DNA from: Neisseria mucosa
GTDB taxonomy: Bacteria > Pseudomonadota > Gammaproteobacteria > Burkholderiales > Neisseriaceae
Direction of reading: 5' to 3'
Length of the DNA stretch: 64,000 nt
Assembly: GCF_003044445.1 (NCBI RefSeq)
Contig: NZ_POWX01000001.1
Location: forward strand, 124,001 to 188,000
A program made the translations under genes and the position numbers. Below, piece by piece: positions 51,048 through 59,305 of this stretch. The notes below the pieces were generated by a model. The model searched no databases, was not told the DNA's origin, and saw nothing but the letters and a program-made list of their open reading frames with translations. The number at the start of each line of letters is the position of its first letter. Position 1 is the stretch's first letter.

Positions 51048-51641
51048 ATGTTCAAAAAAATCCTCGTTTTTATATTGGTTTTATTCTTTACCGCTGCGCT
51101 TTTGCCGCTGTGGATTATGTGGCGCGATTTTCAGGTGTCGCGGTTGGATGCGGATACGGTGCGTCCGGCGGATGCTGCGGTTGTGCTTTCGACCCGTGCT
51201 TATGAAGGGGGTCGTCTGAATCCTTGTTTGGTGGCGCGCGTTGAAGCGGCCGTCGAGCTGTATCGTGCCGGCAAGGTGAAGAAGCTGGTGATGACGGGAG
51301 GAATCAGCCGTGATTTGCAGTCTTCCGCGGGCAATATGCAGATGATTGCGGAGAAAATGGGCGTACCGAAGGCAGATATTATTCAGGAACGGGAAGCGGG
51401 CAATACGTTTGAAAACATCGTGTTCAGCCGAAAATTTATCGAAAACAGCCCACGCGTCGTCATCGTCAGCGCCGGTTTTCATTTGGCGCGGGCGCGGATG
51501 ATGGCGGACAAGCAGTGGCAGGGACACGATATTCAGGTGTATGCCGCGCCGTTTTGTTCCGAGCCCTACGGCGGCTACGGTTTCACGGTATTGCGCGAGT
51601 CGGCGGCGTTTGTCAAAAACGCTTTGAAGGGAAGGTTGTAG
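51048..51641 (+). CDS. SanA/ElyC/YdcF (DUF218) family protein
   Basis: A 197-residue protein with one N-terminal TM helix (about residues 4-24) and a periplasmic DUF218 domain: ADAAVVLSTRAYEGGRLNPCLVARVEAA, KKLVMTGGISRD, REAGNTFENIVFSRKF and VVIVSAGFHLARARM. The family (SanA, ElyC) affects envelope permeability and lipid-carrier metabolism in E. coli; the reaction is unknown. The start at 51048 follows AGGA; a longer frame adds 27 unconserved codons. It lies 100 bp upstream of purB. Confidence 0.88.
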   Translation: MFKKILVFILVLFFTAALLPLWIMWRDFQVSRLDADTVRPADAAVVLSTRAYEGGRLNPCLVARVEAAVELYRAGKVKKLVMTGGISRDLQSSAGNMQMIAEKMGVPKADIIQEREAGNTFENIVFSRKFIENSPRVVIVSAGFHLARARMMADKQWQGHDIQVYAAPFCSEPYGGYGFTVLRESAAFVKNALKGRL

Positions 51642-51676
51642 TTTCAGACGACCCGAAGTTGCCGGGTCAAATCATG

Positions 51677-51682
51677 TATAAT
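51677..51682 (+). promoter_or_regulatory. Candidate -10 element for purB
   Basis: A perfect TATAAT preceded by ATG, 60 bp before the purB start. The -35 region at 17-bp spacing (CGAAGT) is poor. Confidence 0.35.
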
Positions 51683-51741
51683 TGCAAACAATTTGACTGT
51701 TTGATTTAACCGTTTGACCGACCTACCGACAGGACTCCGAC

Positions 51742-53112
51742 ATGATTAACCCTATCGCTGCACTTTCCCCCCTAGACGGCCGCTACGCCAAATCCGTTGA
51801 AGCATTGCGTCCGATTTTCTCCGAATACGGCCTGATGAGGGCGCGCGTCAAAGTCGAATTGAGCTGGCTCAAAGCCCTCGCCGCCGAACCGAAAATCACC
51901 GAAATTCCCGCCTTCAGCGATTTCACGCTTGCCGAAATCGACAAAGTCATCGAAAACTTTTCATTGGAAGACGCAGCCGCCGTCAAATCCATCGAAGCGA
52001 CCACCAATCATGATGTCAAAGCCATCGAATACTGGCTTAAAGAACGCTTCGCCGGCGTACCCGAAGTCGCCGCCGCCAGCGAGTTCATCCACTTCGCCTG
52101 CACCAGCGAGGACATCAACAACCTGTCCCACGCCCTGATGCTGCAAGAAGCGCGCGAAACCGTCATCCTGCCGAAACTTGCCGAAATCATCGAAAAACTT
52201 ACCGGCATGGCGCACGACCTTGCCGCCGTCCCCATGATGAGCCGCACCCACGGTCAGCCCGCCACACCGACCACTTTGGGCAAAGAAACCGCCAACATCG
52301 TGTACCGCCTGCAACGCCAGTTTAAAAACCTTCAGGCGCAAGAATTTCTCGGCAAAATCAACGGCGCGGTCGGCAACTACAACGCCCACATGGTCGCCTA
52401 TCCCGACGTCGATTGGGAAACCCACTGCCGCAACTTCGTCGAAATCGGCCTCGGTCTGGCCTTCAACCCCTACACCATCCAAATCGAACCGCACGACTAC
52501 ATGGCTGAATTCTTCCAAACCCTCAGCCGCATCAACACCATCTTGATCGACTTCAACCGCGACGTTTGGGGTTATATTTCATTGGGTTACTTCAAACAAA
52601 AAGTCAAAGCAGGCGAAGTCGGCTCTTCCACCATGCCGCACAAAGTCAACCCCATCGACTTTGAAAACTCCGAAGGCAACCTTGGCATGGCCAACGCCGT
52701 ATTGGGCTTCTTATCCGAAAAACTGCCCGTTTCCCGCTGGCAGCGCGATCTGACCGACAGCACCGTCCTGCGCAATATGGGCGTAGGCGTAGGCTATGCC
52801 GTGTTAGGTTTCGCCGCCCACCTGCGCGGCCTGAACAAACTCGAACCCAACCCCGCCGCACTGGCTGCCGATTTGGATGCCACTTGGGAGTTGCTCGCCG
52901 AACCGATTCAAACCGTGATGCGCCGCCACGGCGTCGCCAATCCTTACGAAAAACTGAAAGACCTGACACGCGGCAAAGGCGGCATCACGCCCGAAGTGCT
53001 GAAAGTCTTCATCGAATCGCTGGAAATCCCCGCCGAAGCCAAAGCCCAACTGCTCGCCCTGACCCCCGCGCTGTACATCGGCAAAGCGGAAGAATTGGCG
53101 AAACGGATTTGA
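51742..53112 (+). CDS. purB: Adenylosuccinate lyase
   Basis: A 456-residue homotetramer of the fumarase/aspartase superfamily. It cleaves SAICAR and adenylosuccinate in purine synthesis. The flexible-loop signature GSSTMPHKVNP lies at about residues 294-304 with the catalytic serine. The conserved TSEDINN and SRTHGQPATPTT blocks are present. The length equals the E. coli enzyme (456). A DUS terminator follows. Confidence 0.97.
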   Translation: MINPIAALSPLDGRYAKSVEALRPIFSEYGLMRARVKVELSWLKALAAEPKITEIPAFSDFTLAEIDKVIENFSLEDAAAVKSIEATTNHDVKAIEYWLKERFAGVPEVAAASEFIHFACTSEDINNLSHALMLQEARETVILPKLAEIIEKLTGMAHDLAAVPMMSRTHGQPATPTTLGKETANIVYRLQRQFKNLQAQEFLGKINGAVGNYNAHMVAYPDVDWETHCRNFVEIGLGLAFNPYTIQIEPHDYMAEFFQTLSRINTILIDFNRDVWGYISLGYFKQKVKAGEVGSSTMPHKVNPIDFENSEGNLGMANAVLGFLSEKLPVSRWQRDLTDSTVLRNMGVGVGYAVLGFAAHLRGLNKLEPNPAALAADLDATWELLAEPIQTVMRRHGVANPYEKLKDLTRGKGGITPEVLKVFIESLEIPAEAKAQLLALTPALYIGKAEELAKRI

Positions 53113-53146
53113 TGCAGCCTTGATGATTTGAGATTGAGTTGAAACA

Positions 53147-53191
53147 AAAGGTCGTCTGAAAACCAAGATTCAGGTTTTTCAGACGACCTTT
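53147..53191 (+). terminator. DUS terminator of purB
   Basis: AAAAGGTCGTCTGAAAACC and GGTTTTTCAGACGACCTTT around a ~9-base loop, 35 bp after the stop. Confidence 0.75.
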
Positions 53192-53204
53192 CGTCATATT
53201 AAGA

Positions 53205-53289
53205 GTAGCGTGGGCTTTGCCCACGACTTTTAACCCAGACATCAGAATCCAATCATTTCTATTCATTCGTGGGTAAAACCCACGCTACG
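53205..53289. repeat. GTAGCGTGGG inverted repeat, copy 1
   Basis: GTAGCGTGGGCTTTGCCCACG and CGTGGGTAAAACCCACGCTAC are opposed ends, each with its own small palindrome, around a 43-bp centre. The 378-bp gap from purB to the IS is filled by this repeat, a degenerate dRS3 near 53325-53352, a further GTAGC half-unit at 53380-53400 and a DUS pair. Confidence 0.8.
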
Positions 53290-53498
53290 GGCTTAGTTTT
53301 TGATACGGAACTCGCCACTAGCTGTCATTCCCGCCCCCGCCTACGCGAGGACATTGCTGATTTGAATTGACTATATTCAGCGGGCAAAGCCCATGCTACG
53401 GGGTTCGGCTTATCCACAGCGTGTTTTGATTCATCGAGGTCGTCTGAAAACTGGGAAACCAAAGTTTTCAGACGACTTTTTTCAATCTTAGAGCGTGT

Positions 53499-53948
53499 TC
53501 ATAGTCTTCGTAGCAGGACTCCCAAGAAAGCCAAAGCTACCATTTGCAGACTGGTACTCAACTTACGCTCGCAGTTTTTCCAAAGCCGCCTGTTCTTTTC
53601 CAACCAGGAAAAGCTGCGCTCTACTACCCATCGCTTCGGCAATACTGCAAAACGGTGCAATTCGTTTCGTTTGGCAATCTCTACCTCCGCACCAATCAAC
53701 TCCTGTACCGACGAAGCAAATGCCTTACCCGTGTAACCACCGTCAGCAAGGATTTTTTGTATCGCACCAAGATTATCCCGCCCACGTTCCAATGCCACCA
53801 GGCAGCCTTTTCTATCCGTAACATCCGCCGTCGTTACCGCAAGGGCATGCGGCAAACCTTGCGTGTCAACCGCTATATGTCGCTTGATACCGCTAACCTT
53901 CTTGCCCGCATCGTAGCCTTTTTCCATGGCGGTATCCGTGTTCTTCAC
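53499..53948 (-). CDS. IS5-family transposase, ORF B (catalytic part)
   Basis: The 3' portion of the transposase. The frame is open up to 54026, and its readable part begins QVVAERRKQGRHEATTFLI, then IDAQSVKNTD, so the first catalytic Asp (IIDAQ) lies upstream of the nominal GTG at 53948. The second Asp is in LADGGYTGK, and the Glu in RWVVERSFSWLEKNRR. It is joined to ORF A only through a frame change at the T7/A7 run 54022-54028. Confidence 0.85.
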   Translation of the reverse strand: MKNTDTAMEKGYDAGKKVSGIKRHIAVDTQGLPHALAVTTADVTDRKGCLVALERGRDNLGAIQKILADGGYTGKAFASSVQELIGAEVEIAKRNELHRFAVLPKRWVVERSFSWLEKNRRLWKNCERKLSTSLQMVALAFLGVLLRRL

Positions 53949-53982
53949 ACTCTGCGCATCAATAATCAGGAAAGTAGTTGCT

Positions 53983-54291
53983 TCATGGCGCCCCTGCTTG
54001 CGGCGCTCCGCAACTACCTGATTTTTTTAATGCTTCCTCAAGGATGCTGATGCCACTCTCGCGTGGTTTGGTCCATCTCTGGAAGTAGGAATGCACGGTG
54101 CGCCATTTGGGGAAGTCGCCCGGCAAAGCGCGCCAGGAGCAGCCAGTGCGTTGCAGGTAGAGAATGGCACAAAAGACATCGTACAAGTCCACCTGGCGTG
54201 GCGCTGTGCGTTTACGGGCACTTTCCAGCAGGGGAAGGAGAGGCGCAAATTGCTCGCGACTGATATCGCTTGGGTAGGTTTTTCTGTTCAT
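53983..54291 (-). CDS. IS5-family transposase, ORF A (N-terminal part)
   Basis: A 102-residue N-terminal region with the DUF4096 helical domain (DISREQFAPLLPLLESARKR, VDLYDVFCAILYLQRTGCSWRALPGDFPKWRTV in part). The frame leaves the transposase at codon about 88, in a run of seven A, and stops 14 codons later. With six A the two ORFs would be one continuous protein, so this copy is either frameshifted or relies on slippage. Confidence 0.85.
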   Translation of the reverse strand: MNRKTYPSDISREQFAPLLPLLESARKRTAPRQVDLYDVFCAILYLQRTGCSWRALPGDFPKWRTVHSYFQRWTKPRESGISILEEALKKSGSCGAPQAGAP

Positions 54292-54388
54292 GCCGATAGT
54301 TTACAGCAGAGGCTGAGACAATGAACACGTTCTTAAATCCCACTTCTTAATCAGAACAGTAAATAGATAAGACACCCTCAAAACAAAC

Positions 54389-54480
54389 GTAGCGCGGGTT
54401 CTACCCGCGAAGCAGATGTCAGCACAAATACCCGAATCAGACTGACGGACAGCAAAGCTCGCGGGCAAAGCCCACGCTAC
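54389..54480. repeat. GTAGCGCGGG inverted repeat, copy 2
   Basis: GTAGCGCGGGTTCTACCCGCG and GCGGGCAAAGCCCACGCTAC in opposed orientation around a ~51-bp centre. It is followed, as is the half-unit at 53380, by GGGGTT and a GCGTGTTTTGATT segment ending in a DUS. Confidence 0.8.
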
Positions 54481-54582
54481 GGGGTTAGGTTATCTCAAGC
54501 GTGTTTTGATTAATAAAGGTCGTCTGAAAACCGTGTCCGGCTTTGCAGCATAACCAATCTGCCTGTCGGTACGACTTTTCAC

Positions 54583-55290
54583 TTACGCTTCAAACGCATC
54601 CAGCCAAATCTGCCAGCTTTCGTCGGTATCGGCACAGACGGTCAGGATTTCGCCGTTTTCGATGCTTTGGAACGACAGGCTTCGGGCGTGGAGCATGAGG
54701 CGGGTGGGGCCGAGGTGGGCGGCGGTGGCGTGATTTTGGCGCAGGTCGCCGTAGTTGGTGTCGCCGACGATGGGGTGGAAGATGTGTTTCATGTGGCGGC
54801 GCAGTTGGTGTTTGCGGCCTGTGTGCGGGATGAGTTCTGCCCACGAGTAGCGCGAGGTCGGGTAGCGGGCGGCGGATTGGAAGGGCAATTCGGTGCGCGC
54901 AAGGCAGCGGTATCGGGTTTGGGCTTCTTGGAGGGTGGCTTCGGTTTGGGATTCGGCGATTTTGTCGGGCTGATATTTGAGGGGGTAGTCGATGAGTCCG
55001 TCGTCGGGCAAATATCCGCGCACGATTGCCCAGTAGGTTTTGCGTGTGGTTTTTTGTTCGAACTGCTGCGTCAGCAGGCGGGCGGCTTCGGGGTCAAGGG
55101 CAAACAGGAGGACGCCGGATGTGGGGCGGTCGAGGCGGTGGGCGGGATAGACGTGTTGTCCGATTTGGTCGCGCAGGGTCTGCATGACGAACTGTGTTTC
55201 GTGGCGGTCGAGCCAGCTTCGGTGGACGAGCATTCCAGCGGGTTTGTTGACGGCGATGGTGCGGCTGTCGCGGTAGAGGATGTCGAGCAT
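54583..55290 (-). CDS. truC: tRNA pseudouridine(65) synthase TruC
   Basis: A 235-residue RluA-family pseudouridine synthase without an S4 domain. The catalytic motif HRLDRPTSG has Asp54, as in E. coli TruC. The TruC-specific blocks LVHRSWLDR, DQIGQHV, YPTSRYSWAELIPHTGRKHQLRRHMKH (in part) and GDTNYGDLRQN match that subfamily rather than RluA/C/D. The ATG at 55290 begins MLDILYRD; the longer frame is unconserved. It diverges from the LOG gene. Confidence 0.93.
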   Translation of the reverse strand: MLDILYRDSRTIAVNKPAGMLVHRSWLDRHETQFVMQTLRDQIGQHVYPAHRLDRPTSGVLLFALDPEAARLLTQQFEQKTTRKTYWAIVRGYLPDDGLIDYPLKYQPDKIAESQTEATLQEAQTRYRCLARTELPFQSAARYPTSRYSWAELIPHTGRKHQLRRHMKHIFHPIVGDTNYGDLRQNHATAAHLGPTRLMLHARSLSFQSIENGEILTVCADTDESWQIWLDAFEA

Positions 55291-55475
55291 GGCAGGATAT
55301 GGGCGGAAATGGGGGATTGTAACGCAAGCGGTCGCGGCTGCAATGGCAATCTTGGGCTGGAACGCATGATTCGGTTCAAATAAGGAACACTTGCTGCCGT
55401 TCATGTTTGCGTTTTCAGACGACCTCGGGTTCTGTCGGTTACAATGTGGGGGTTCAACAAGATGAAGGAAAAACT

Positions 55476-56204
55476 GTGAGCCTGCTCAAAAAACTGCCCA
55501 AGCCTATGCTGACCGATGAGGCGCGCCGCGAGATTCAGGCGCGGGAGTCGTATCATGTTTTGAAGATTATTTCGGAATTTGTCGAGGCGGGCGAGGAGCT
55601 GCGGGCAATTCAGCCTGCGGTCAGCATTTACGGCAGTGCGCGCACGCCGGAAAACCATCCCGACTACGAATTTACGCTGCGGCTGGCGCGCAAGCTCTCG
55701 GATGCCGGTTTTTCCGTTATTTCGGGCGGCGGGCCGGGGATTATGGAAGCGGCGAACAAGGGCGCGTTTGCGGGCGCAAGCCCGGCGGTGGGGCTGAATA
55801 TCGTGTTGCCGCACGAGCAAAAAGCCAATCCGTATCAGGATTTGTCCATCAAGTTCCAACATTTCTTCCCGCGCAAAGTGATGTTTGTGAAACACGCGGT
55901 TGCGTATGTCGTCATGCCCGGCGGCTTCGGCACGCTGGACGAATTGTTTGAAAGCCTGACGCTGGTGCAGACAGGCAAAACGCCCGACCGTCCGATTATC
56001 TTGGTGGGCAAGGATTTCTGGTCGGGCTTGTTGGACTGGATACGCAAAGAGCTGCTCGGGCGCGGGCTGATTTCGGAAGCAGATATGGATTTAATCCGAC
56101 TGATCGACGGCGAAGACGAAATCATCGAAGAAATCTTCGCGCATTACGAAAACCGCTTGGAAGATTTTTCCGAAGGCGTCAACGCGTGGTCGCTCGGATT
56201 GTGA
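55476..56204 (+). CDS. LOG-family protein (putative nucleotide phosphoribohydrolase)
   Basis: A 242-residue Rossmann-fold LONELY GUY-type protein. The two signature motifs are GGGPGIMEAANKGAF and PGGFGTLDELFE. In plants and some bacteria LOG releases cytokinin bases from their monophosphates; bacterial members such as PpnN act on purine nucleotides. The substrate here is not known. The likely start is GTG at 55476, preceded by GAAGGAAAAACT; the 23 codons upstream run through a DUS. Confidence 0.88.
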   Translation: MSLLKKLPKPMLTDEARREIQARESYHVLKIISEFVEAGEELRAIQPAVSIYGSARTPENHPDYEFTLRLARKLSDAGFSVISGGGPGIMEAANKGAFAGASPAVGLNIVLPHEQKANPYQDLSIKFQHFFPRKVMFVKHAVAYVVMPGGFGTLDELFESLTLVQTGKTPDRPIILVGKDFWSGLLDWIRKELLGRGLISEADMDLIRLIDGEDEIIEEIFAHYENRLEDFSEGVNAWSLGL

Positions 56205-56249
56205 CGGGTTGAGAGGTCGTCTGAAAACCTTCCGAATCTCGCGGGTGAG

Positions 56250-56300
56250 TTGAAATCAAGACAAGCGGCAACGCCGTATCGGTTTCCAGTTAACCCGATA
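56250..56300. repeat. Degenerate Correia-like remnant
   Basis: AAATCAAGACAAGCGGCAAC and CCGTATCGGTTTCCAGTTAA align with the CAGGACAAGG..GCAACGCCGTACTGGTTT portion of a Correia element with many substitutions. It sits head-to-tail against an intact mini-element. Confidence 0.6.
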
Positions 56301-56370
56301 TATAGTGGATTAAATTTAAATCAGGACAAGGCGAGGCAACGCCGTACTGGTTTAAATTTAATCCACTATA
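56301..56370. repeat. 70-bp mini Correia element
   Basis: Both termini are intact (TATAGTGGATTAAATTTAAA and complement) but the interior is reduced to CAGGACAAGGCGAGGCAACG plus CCGTACTGG, well below the ~105-bp short form. It lies between the LOG gene and rsgA. Confidence 0.9.
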
Positions 56371-56479
56371 GAATCGTTTCAGACGACCCCTGCCTATTTC
56401 GGTACAATACCTTTTCGCCGCAAGGCTGCCATGCCGCTGCGAATATTCCCTTTATCCAATCCACCCGATCCAACCGTTC

Positions 56480-57346
56480 ATGACCGATACCGCTCAAATC
56501 ATTACCAGCTACGGCCGCCGCTACATCGTGCGCACGCCCGACGGCAAAACCTACGAAGCCAGCACGCGCAAAAAGCGGGTGGACTTCGCCTGCGGCGACC
56601 GCGTGCATATCCAAAACCTCAACGCCGAACAAGCCGTCATCGAAGACTACCTGCCGCGCGAAAGCCTGCTCTACCGCCAAGACGCTTGGAAAACCAAGCT
56701 CATCGCCGCCAACGTCAGCCAGCTCCTTATCGTTACCGCCGCCGTTCCCTCTCCCAGTGAAGCCCTGCTGCAACGCGCCCTCCTAGCCGCCGAAGCCGCG
56801 GGCATCCAAGCCGTCATCGTCCTGAACAAAGCCGACCTGCCCGAAACCGCCCTCTGGCGCGAAAAACTCAAATTCTACGAAACGCTCGGTTATCCCGTCA
56901 TCGAAACCCGCGCATTGGAAAACGCCGACGTCCTGCGCCCCGTCCTGCAAGGGCATACCAACATCCTGCTCGGACAAAGCGGCATGGGCAAATCCACCCT
57001 GACCAACGCCCTCTTGGGCAACCAAACCGCCCGCACCGGCGACATCTCCACCGCGCTCGATTCAGGCAAACACACCACTACCCACGCCCAGCTTTACGAT
57101 TTAAACGAAGCAACCCAATTAATCGACTCACCCGGTTTGCAAGAATTTGGCCTGCACCACCTCCAAGCCGCCGACCTGCTGCAATACTTCCCCGACCTGC
57201 TCCACCTCGTCGGGCAATGCCGCTTCCACAACTGCACCCACCGCGCCGAACCCGGCTGCGCCGTCAAAGCCGCCGCAGAAGCAGGCGAAGCCAAACCCGA
57301 ACGCATCGAATTTTTGCAACGGATAACGGATGAGTTGTTGAGATAG
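56480..57346 (+). CDS. rsgA: Small ribosomal subunit biogenesis GTPase RsgA
   Basis: A 288-residue circularly permuted GTPase that checks late 30S maturation. Domain order is OB-fold (about 1-75), then G4 NKADLP (about 113-118), G1 GQSGMGKST (about 168-176), G3-like DSPGLQEFGL (about 217-226) and a C-terminal zinc knuckle (C-x5-CTHRAEPGC). It is slightly shorter than E. coli RsgA (350), whose N-terminal extension it lacks. It converges on the RNB gene across a DUS terminator. Confidence 0.95.
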   Translation: MTDTAQIITSYGRRYIVRTPDGKTYEASTRKKRVDFACGDRVHIQNLNAEQAVIEDYLPRESLLYRQDAWKTKLIAANVSQLLIVTAAVPSPSEALLQRALLAAEAAGIQAVIVLNKADLPETALWREKLKFYETLGYPVIETRALENADVLRPVLQGHTNILLGQSGMGKSTLTNALLGNQTARTGDISTALDSGKHTTTHAQLYDLNEATQLIDSPGLQEFGLHHLQAADLLQYFPDLLHLVGQCRFHNCTHRAEPGCAVKAAAEAGEAKPERIEFLQRITDELLR

Positions 57347-57382
57347 GGTAGGCAATCGGAATTGTCTTTGTGAAATAAAAAA

Positions 57383-57429
57383 ACGTCGTCTGAAAACTTG
57401 TAAAACAGGTTTTTCAGACGACCTTTTTT
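57383..57429. terminator. Bidirectional DUS terminator between rsgA and the RNB gene
   Basis: AAAACGTCGTCTGAAAACTTG and a complementary CAGGTTTTTCAGACGACC followed by TTTTTT. The left arm has the ACG variant. Confidence 0.75.
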
Positions 57430-57442
57430 CATAACGGCAAAC

Positions 57443-59305
57443 TTACGCAACCGCAGGGGCAACGGCTTTCACATAATTCAGCGCGATAAATTGCTTTTCG
57501 GGGTCAAGCTCGGTGATTTTGAGCAGGACTTGCGTTTTAGGCAGCGCGTCAAACGGGATGCCGGTGGCGCGCGTTACCAGCGGCAGGCCTTCGATGCGGA
57601 CGAGGTCTTCTTTGAGGATGGTTGCGGTCAGCTCGCTTGTGCCTTGCTGTTGCAGGTACACGAGGCTCCAGTAGGCTTCCATCTGCCGTTGGAAATCGGC
57701 GTAGGCGGCGTAGGCGGTGTCGAAATCGCGCAGTGCGGCGAAGAGTTCGGCATCGCTTTGCTGGAAGAGCGGCTCGGCGGTGTCGTCTATCAGGCTGAGG
57801 AGTTGTTTTTGATTGATGTAGTCGGCGGCGCGGCGCAGCGGCGAGGTGAACCAGCCGTAATGTTGCACGCCCATGCCGATGTGCGGCTCGGATTTGGTGC
57901 TCATGCGCACTTTTCCGGCGGGTTGCACGCGGAAGAGGCCGGGCAGGTCGTTGTCATGGAGCATCTGCGCCCAAGTGCTGTTAGCCAAAATCATCATTTC
58001 GCTGACCAGCATATCGATGGGCGAACCGCGTTCGCGGCGGACGACGGAGACTTTGCCTGCTTCATCCAATTCGATGCTGTAATCGTATTGCGGCGCGCGG
58101 TCGGGTTCGTATTTGCCGCGTGCTTTTTGCAGGGCGACGGCGAATTGGTGGAACCAAATCAGGTCTTGATGGTGGGCGAACATCATTTCGCCGGCTTCGT
58201 CCAAGCCGGTTTCAGCGTTGAAATGCGGCTCGATGGTTTGAATGCGCAGGTTTTCAGCGATGTTGACGGCTTCGATTTTGCAGGTCGGCTCGCCGACGTT
58301 GAACTCGCTGTCCACATCAAAATAAATGCTGACGGCAGGACGGTACGCGCCCGCATCGAGGCTGAACGCGGCAATCCAGTTTTCGGGCAGCATGGTGATT
58401 TTGCCGCCAGGAAAATAGACCGTGCTCAAGCGTTCCATGATGTTTTTTTCCATTTTGTCGCCCGGTTTAACGGCGAGCGACGGTGCGGCGATGTGGATGC
58501 CGACGCGTTTCGTGCCGTTGCCCAAATCGGTCAGGCTCAAGGCGTCGTCCACTTCGGTGGTCGATTCGTCGTCGATGGAAAAGGCGGTAACGTCGGCCTT
58601 GGGCAGGTCGGGCAGGTCGGGCAGGGGGAGGTCGGGGAAACCTGTTCCTTTGGGGAAGTATTTGATTTCAAACCCGTCTTGCAGATATTGGGGAATGGAC
58701 GTAATGCCGCCTGTTTTTTTCGCCAATTCATAGGCGGAGGTTTTCAGCGCGTCGGCGGCTTTGGTAAAGGCTTTGTAGGTCAGCGACTGCTTGTCGGGCG
58801 CGTGCAGGATGGTTTTCAAATCCGCCGCGATTTCAGACGGCATCTCGCCGCGTTTCAAGGCTTCCGCCCAAGCGTCGATTTGCGCGTCTTGCTGTTTTTT
58901 GCGTTCGATGGCGGCAAGTGCCTGTTTCAAAGTTTCTTCGGGCGCGGCTTTGAACACGCCTTTGGCTTTTTTGTAGAAATACATCGGCGCGGCGTACAGC
59001 GCAATCAAGGTCGCCGCCAGCTCGGTTTTGGTCGGCGCATGGCCGTAATATTCTTCGGCAATCGCCTCGGCGGAAAATTCTTCTTCGCCGCATACTTCCC
59101 ACAATAAATCGGTGTCGATGTCCGCCGCCTGCGCCTGCGCGTTTTCCAAAAACGCCGCCATGTCGCCGTCGAACTCGGTAAAGACGTTGTTCGCCTTCAC
59201 TTTGGTGCGTTTGCCGTGTTGGGTATCGACTTGGTAGGTGGCGTCGTTTTTTTGGACGATGGCGGCGACTTTGAATTGGCCGGACTCTTCATAAAAGATA
59301 TTCAT
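57443..59305 (-). CDS. RNB-domain exoribonuclease (RNase II/R superfamily)
   Basis: A 620-residue protein. The central RNB domain begins FSIDDESTTEVDDALSLTDL (about residues 241-261) with the catalytic acidic cluster and continues through YFPGGKITMLPENW and FTSPLRRAADYINQKQLL. The N-terminal region is not a clear cold-shock domain pair, and the C-terminal S1-like region is short, so it is neither a standard RNase II nor RNase R. Neisserial genomes call it a ribonuclease II-family protein. It probably degrades single-stranded RNA 3' to 5'. An AT-type DUS is embedded at 58832-58843. Confidence 0.88.
   Translation of the reverse strand: MNIFYEESGQFKVAAIVQKNDATYQVDTQHGKRTKVKANNVFTEFDGDMAAFLENAQAQAADIDTDLLWEVCGEEEFSAEAIAEEYYGHAPTKTELAATLIALYAAPMYFYKKAKGVFKAAPEETLKQALAAIERKKQQDAQIDAWAEALKRGEMPSEIAADLKTILHAPDKQSLTYKAFTKAADALKTSAYELAKKTGGITSIPQYLQDGFEIKYFPKGTGFPDLPLPDLPDLPKADVTAFSIDDESTTEVDDALSLTDLGNGTKRVGIHIAAPSLAVKPGDKMEKNIMERLSTVYFPGGKITMLPENWIAAFSLDAGAYRPAVSIYFDVDSEFNVGEPTCKIEAVNIAENLRIQTIEPHFNAETGLDEAGEMMFAHHQDLIWFHQFAVALQKARGKYEPDRAPQYDYSIELDEAGKVSVVRRERGSPIDMLVSEMMILANSTWAQMLHDNDLPGLFRVQPAGKVRMSTKSEPHIGMGVQHYGWFTSPLRRAADYINQKQLLSLIDDTAEPLFQQSDAELFAALRDFDTAYAAYADFQRQMEAYWSLVYLQQQGTSELTATILKEDLVRIEGLPLVTRATGIPFDALPKTQVLLKITELDPEKQFIALNYVKAVAPAVA

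Larger units (their letters stand above)
53491..54332 (-). mobile_element. IS5-family insertion sequence, 842 bp
   Basis: Ends GAGCGTGTTCATAGTCT (left) and, in complement, GAACGTGTTCATTGTCT (right) match at 15 of 17 positions. TTA is present directly outside both ends (53488-53490, 54333-54335), a 3-bp TNA-type duplication as in the IS1031 group of IS5. Two overlapping-frame transposase ORFs fill it. It lies in an intergenic region and disrupts no gene. Confidence 0.9.

Noticed and set aside
53204..54530. CRISPR-like spacing of palindromic repeats around the IS
   Set aside because: The repeats differ in spacing and sequence, there are no uniform spacers and no cas genes; they are dispersed intergenic repeats.
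57491..59107. A 538-codon open frame opposite the RNB ribonuclease gene
   Set aside because: It is antisense to a gene with clear family motifs; its composition (F, V, G, D-rich) is typical of the complementary frame of high-GC coding DNA.
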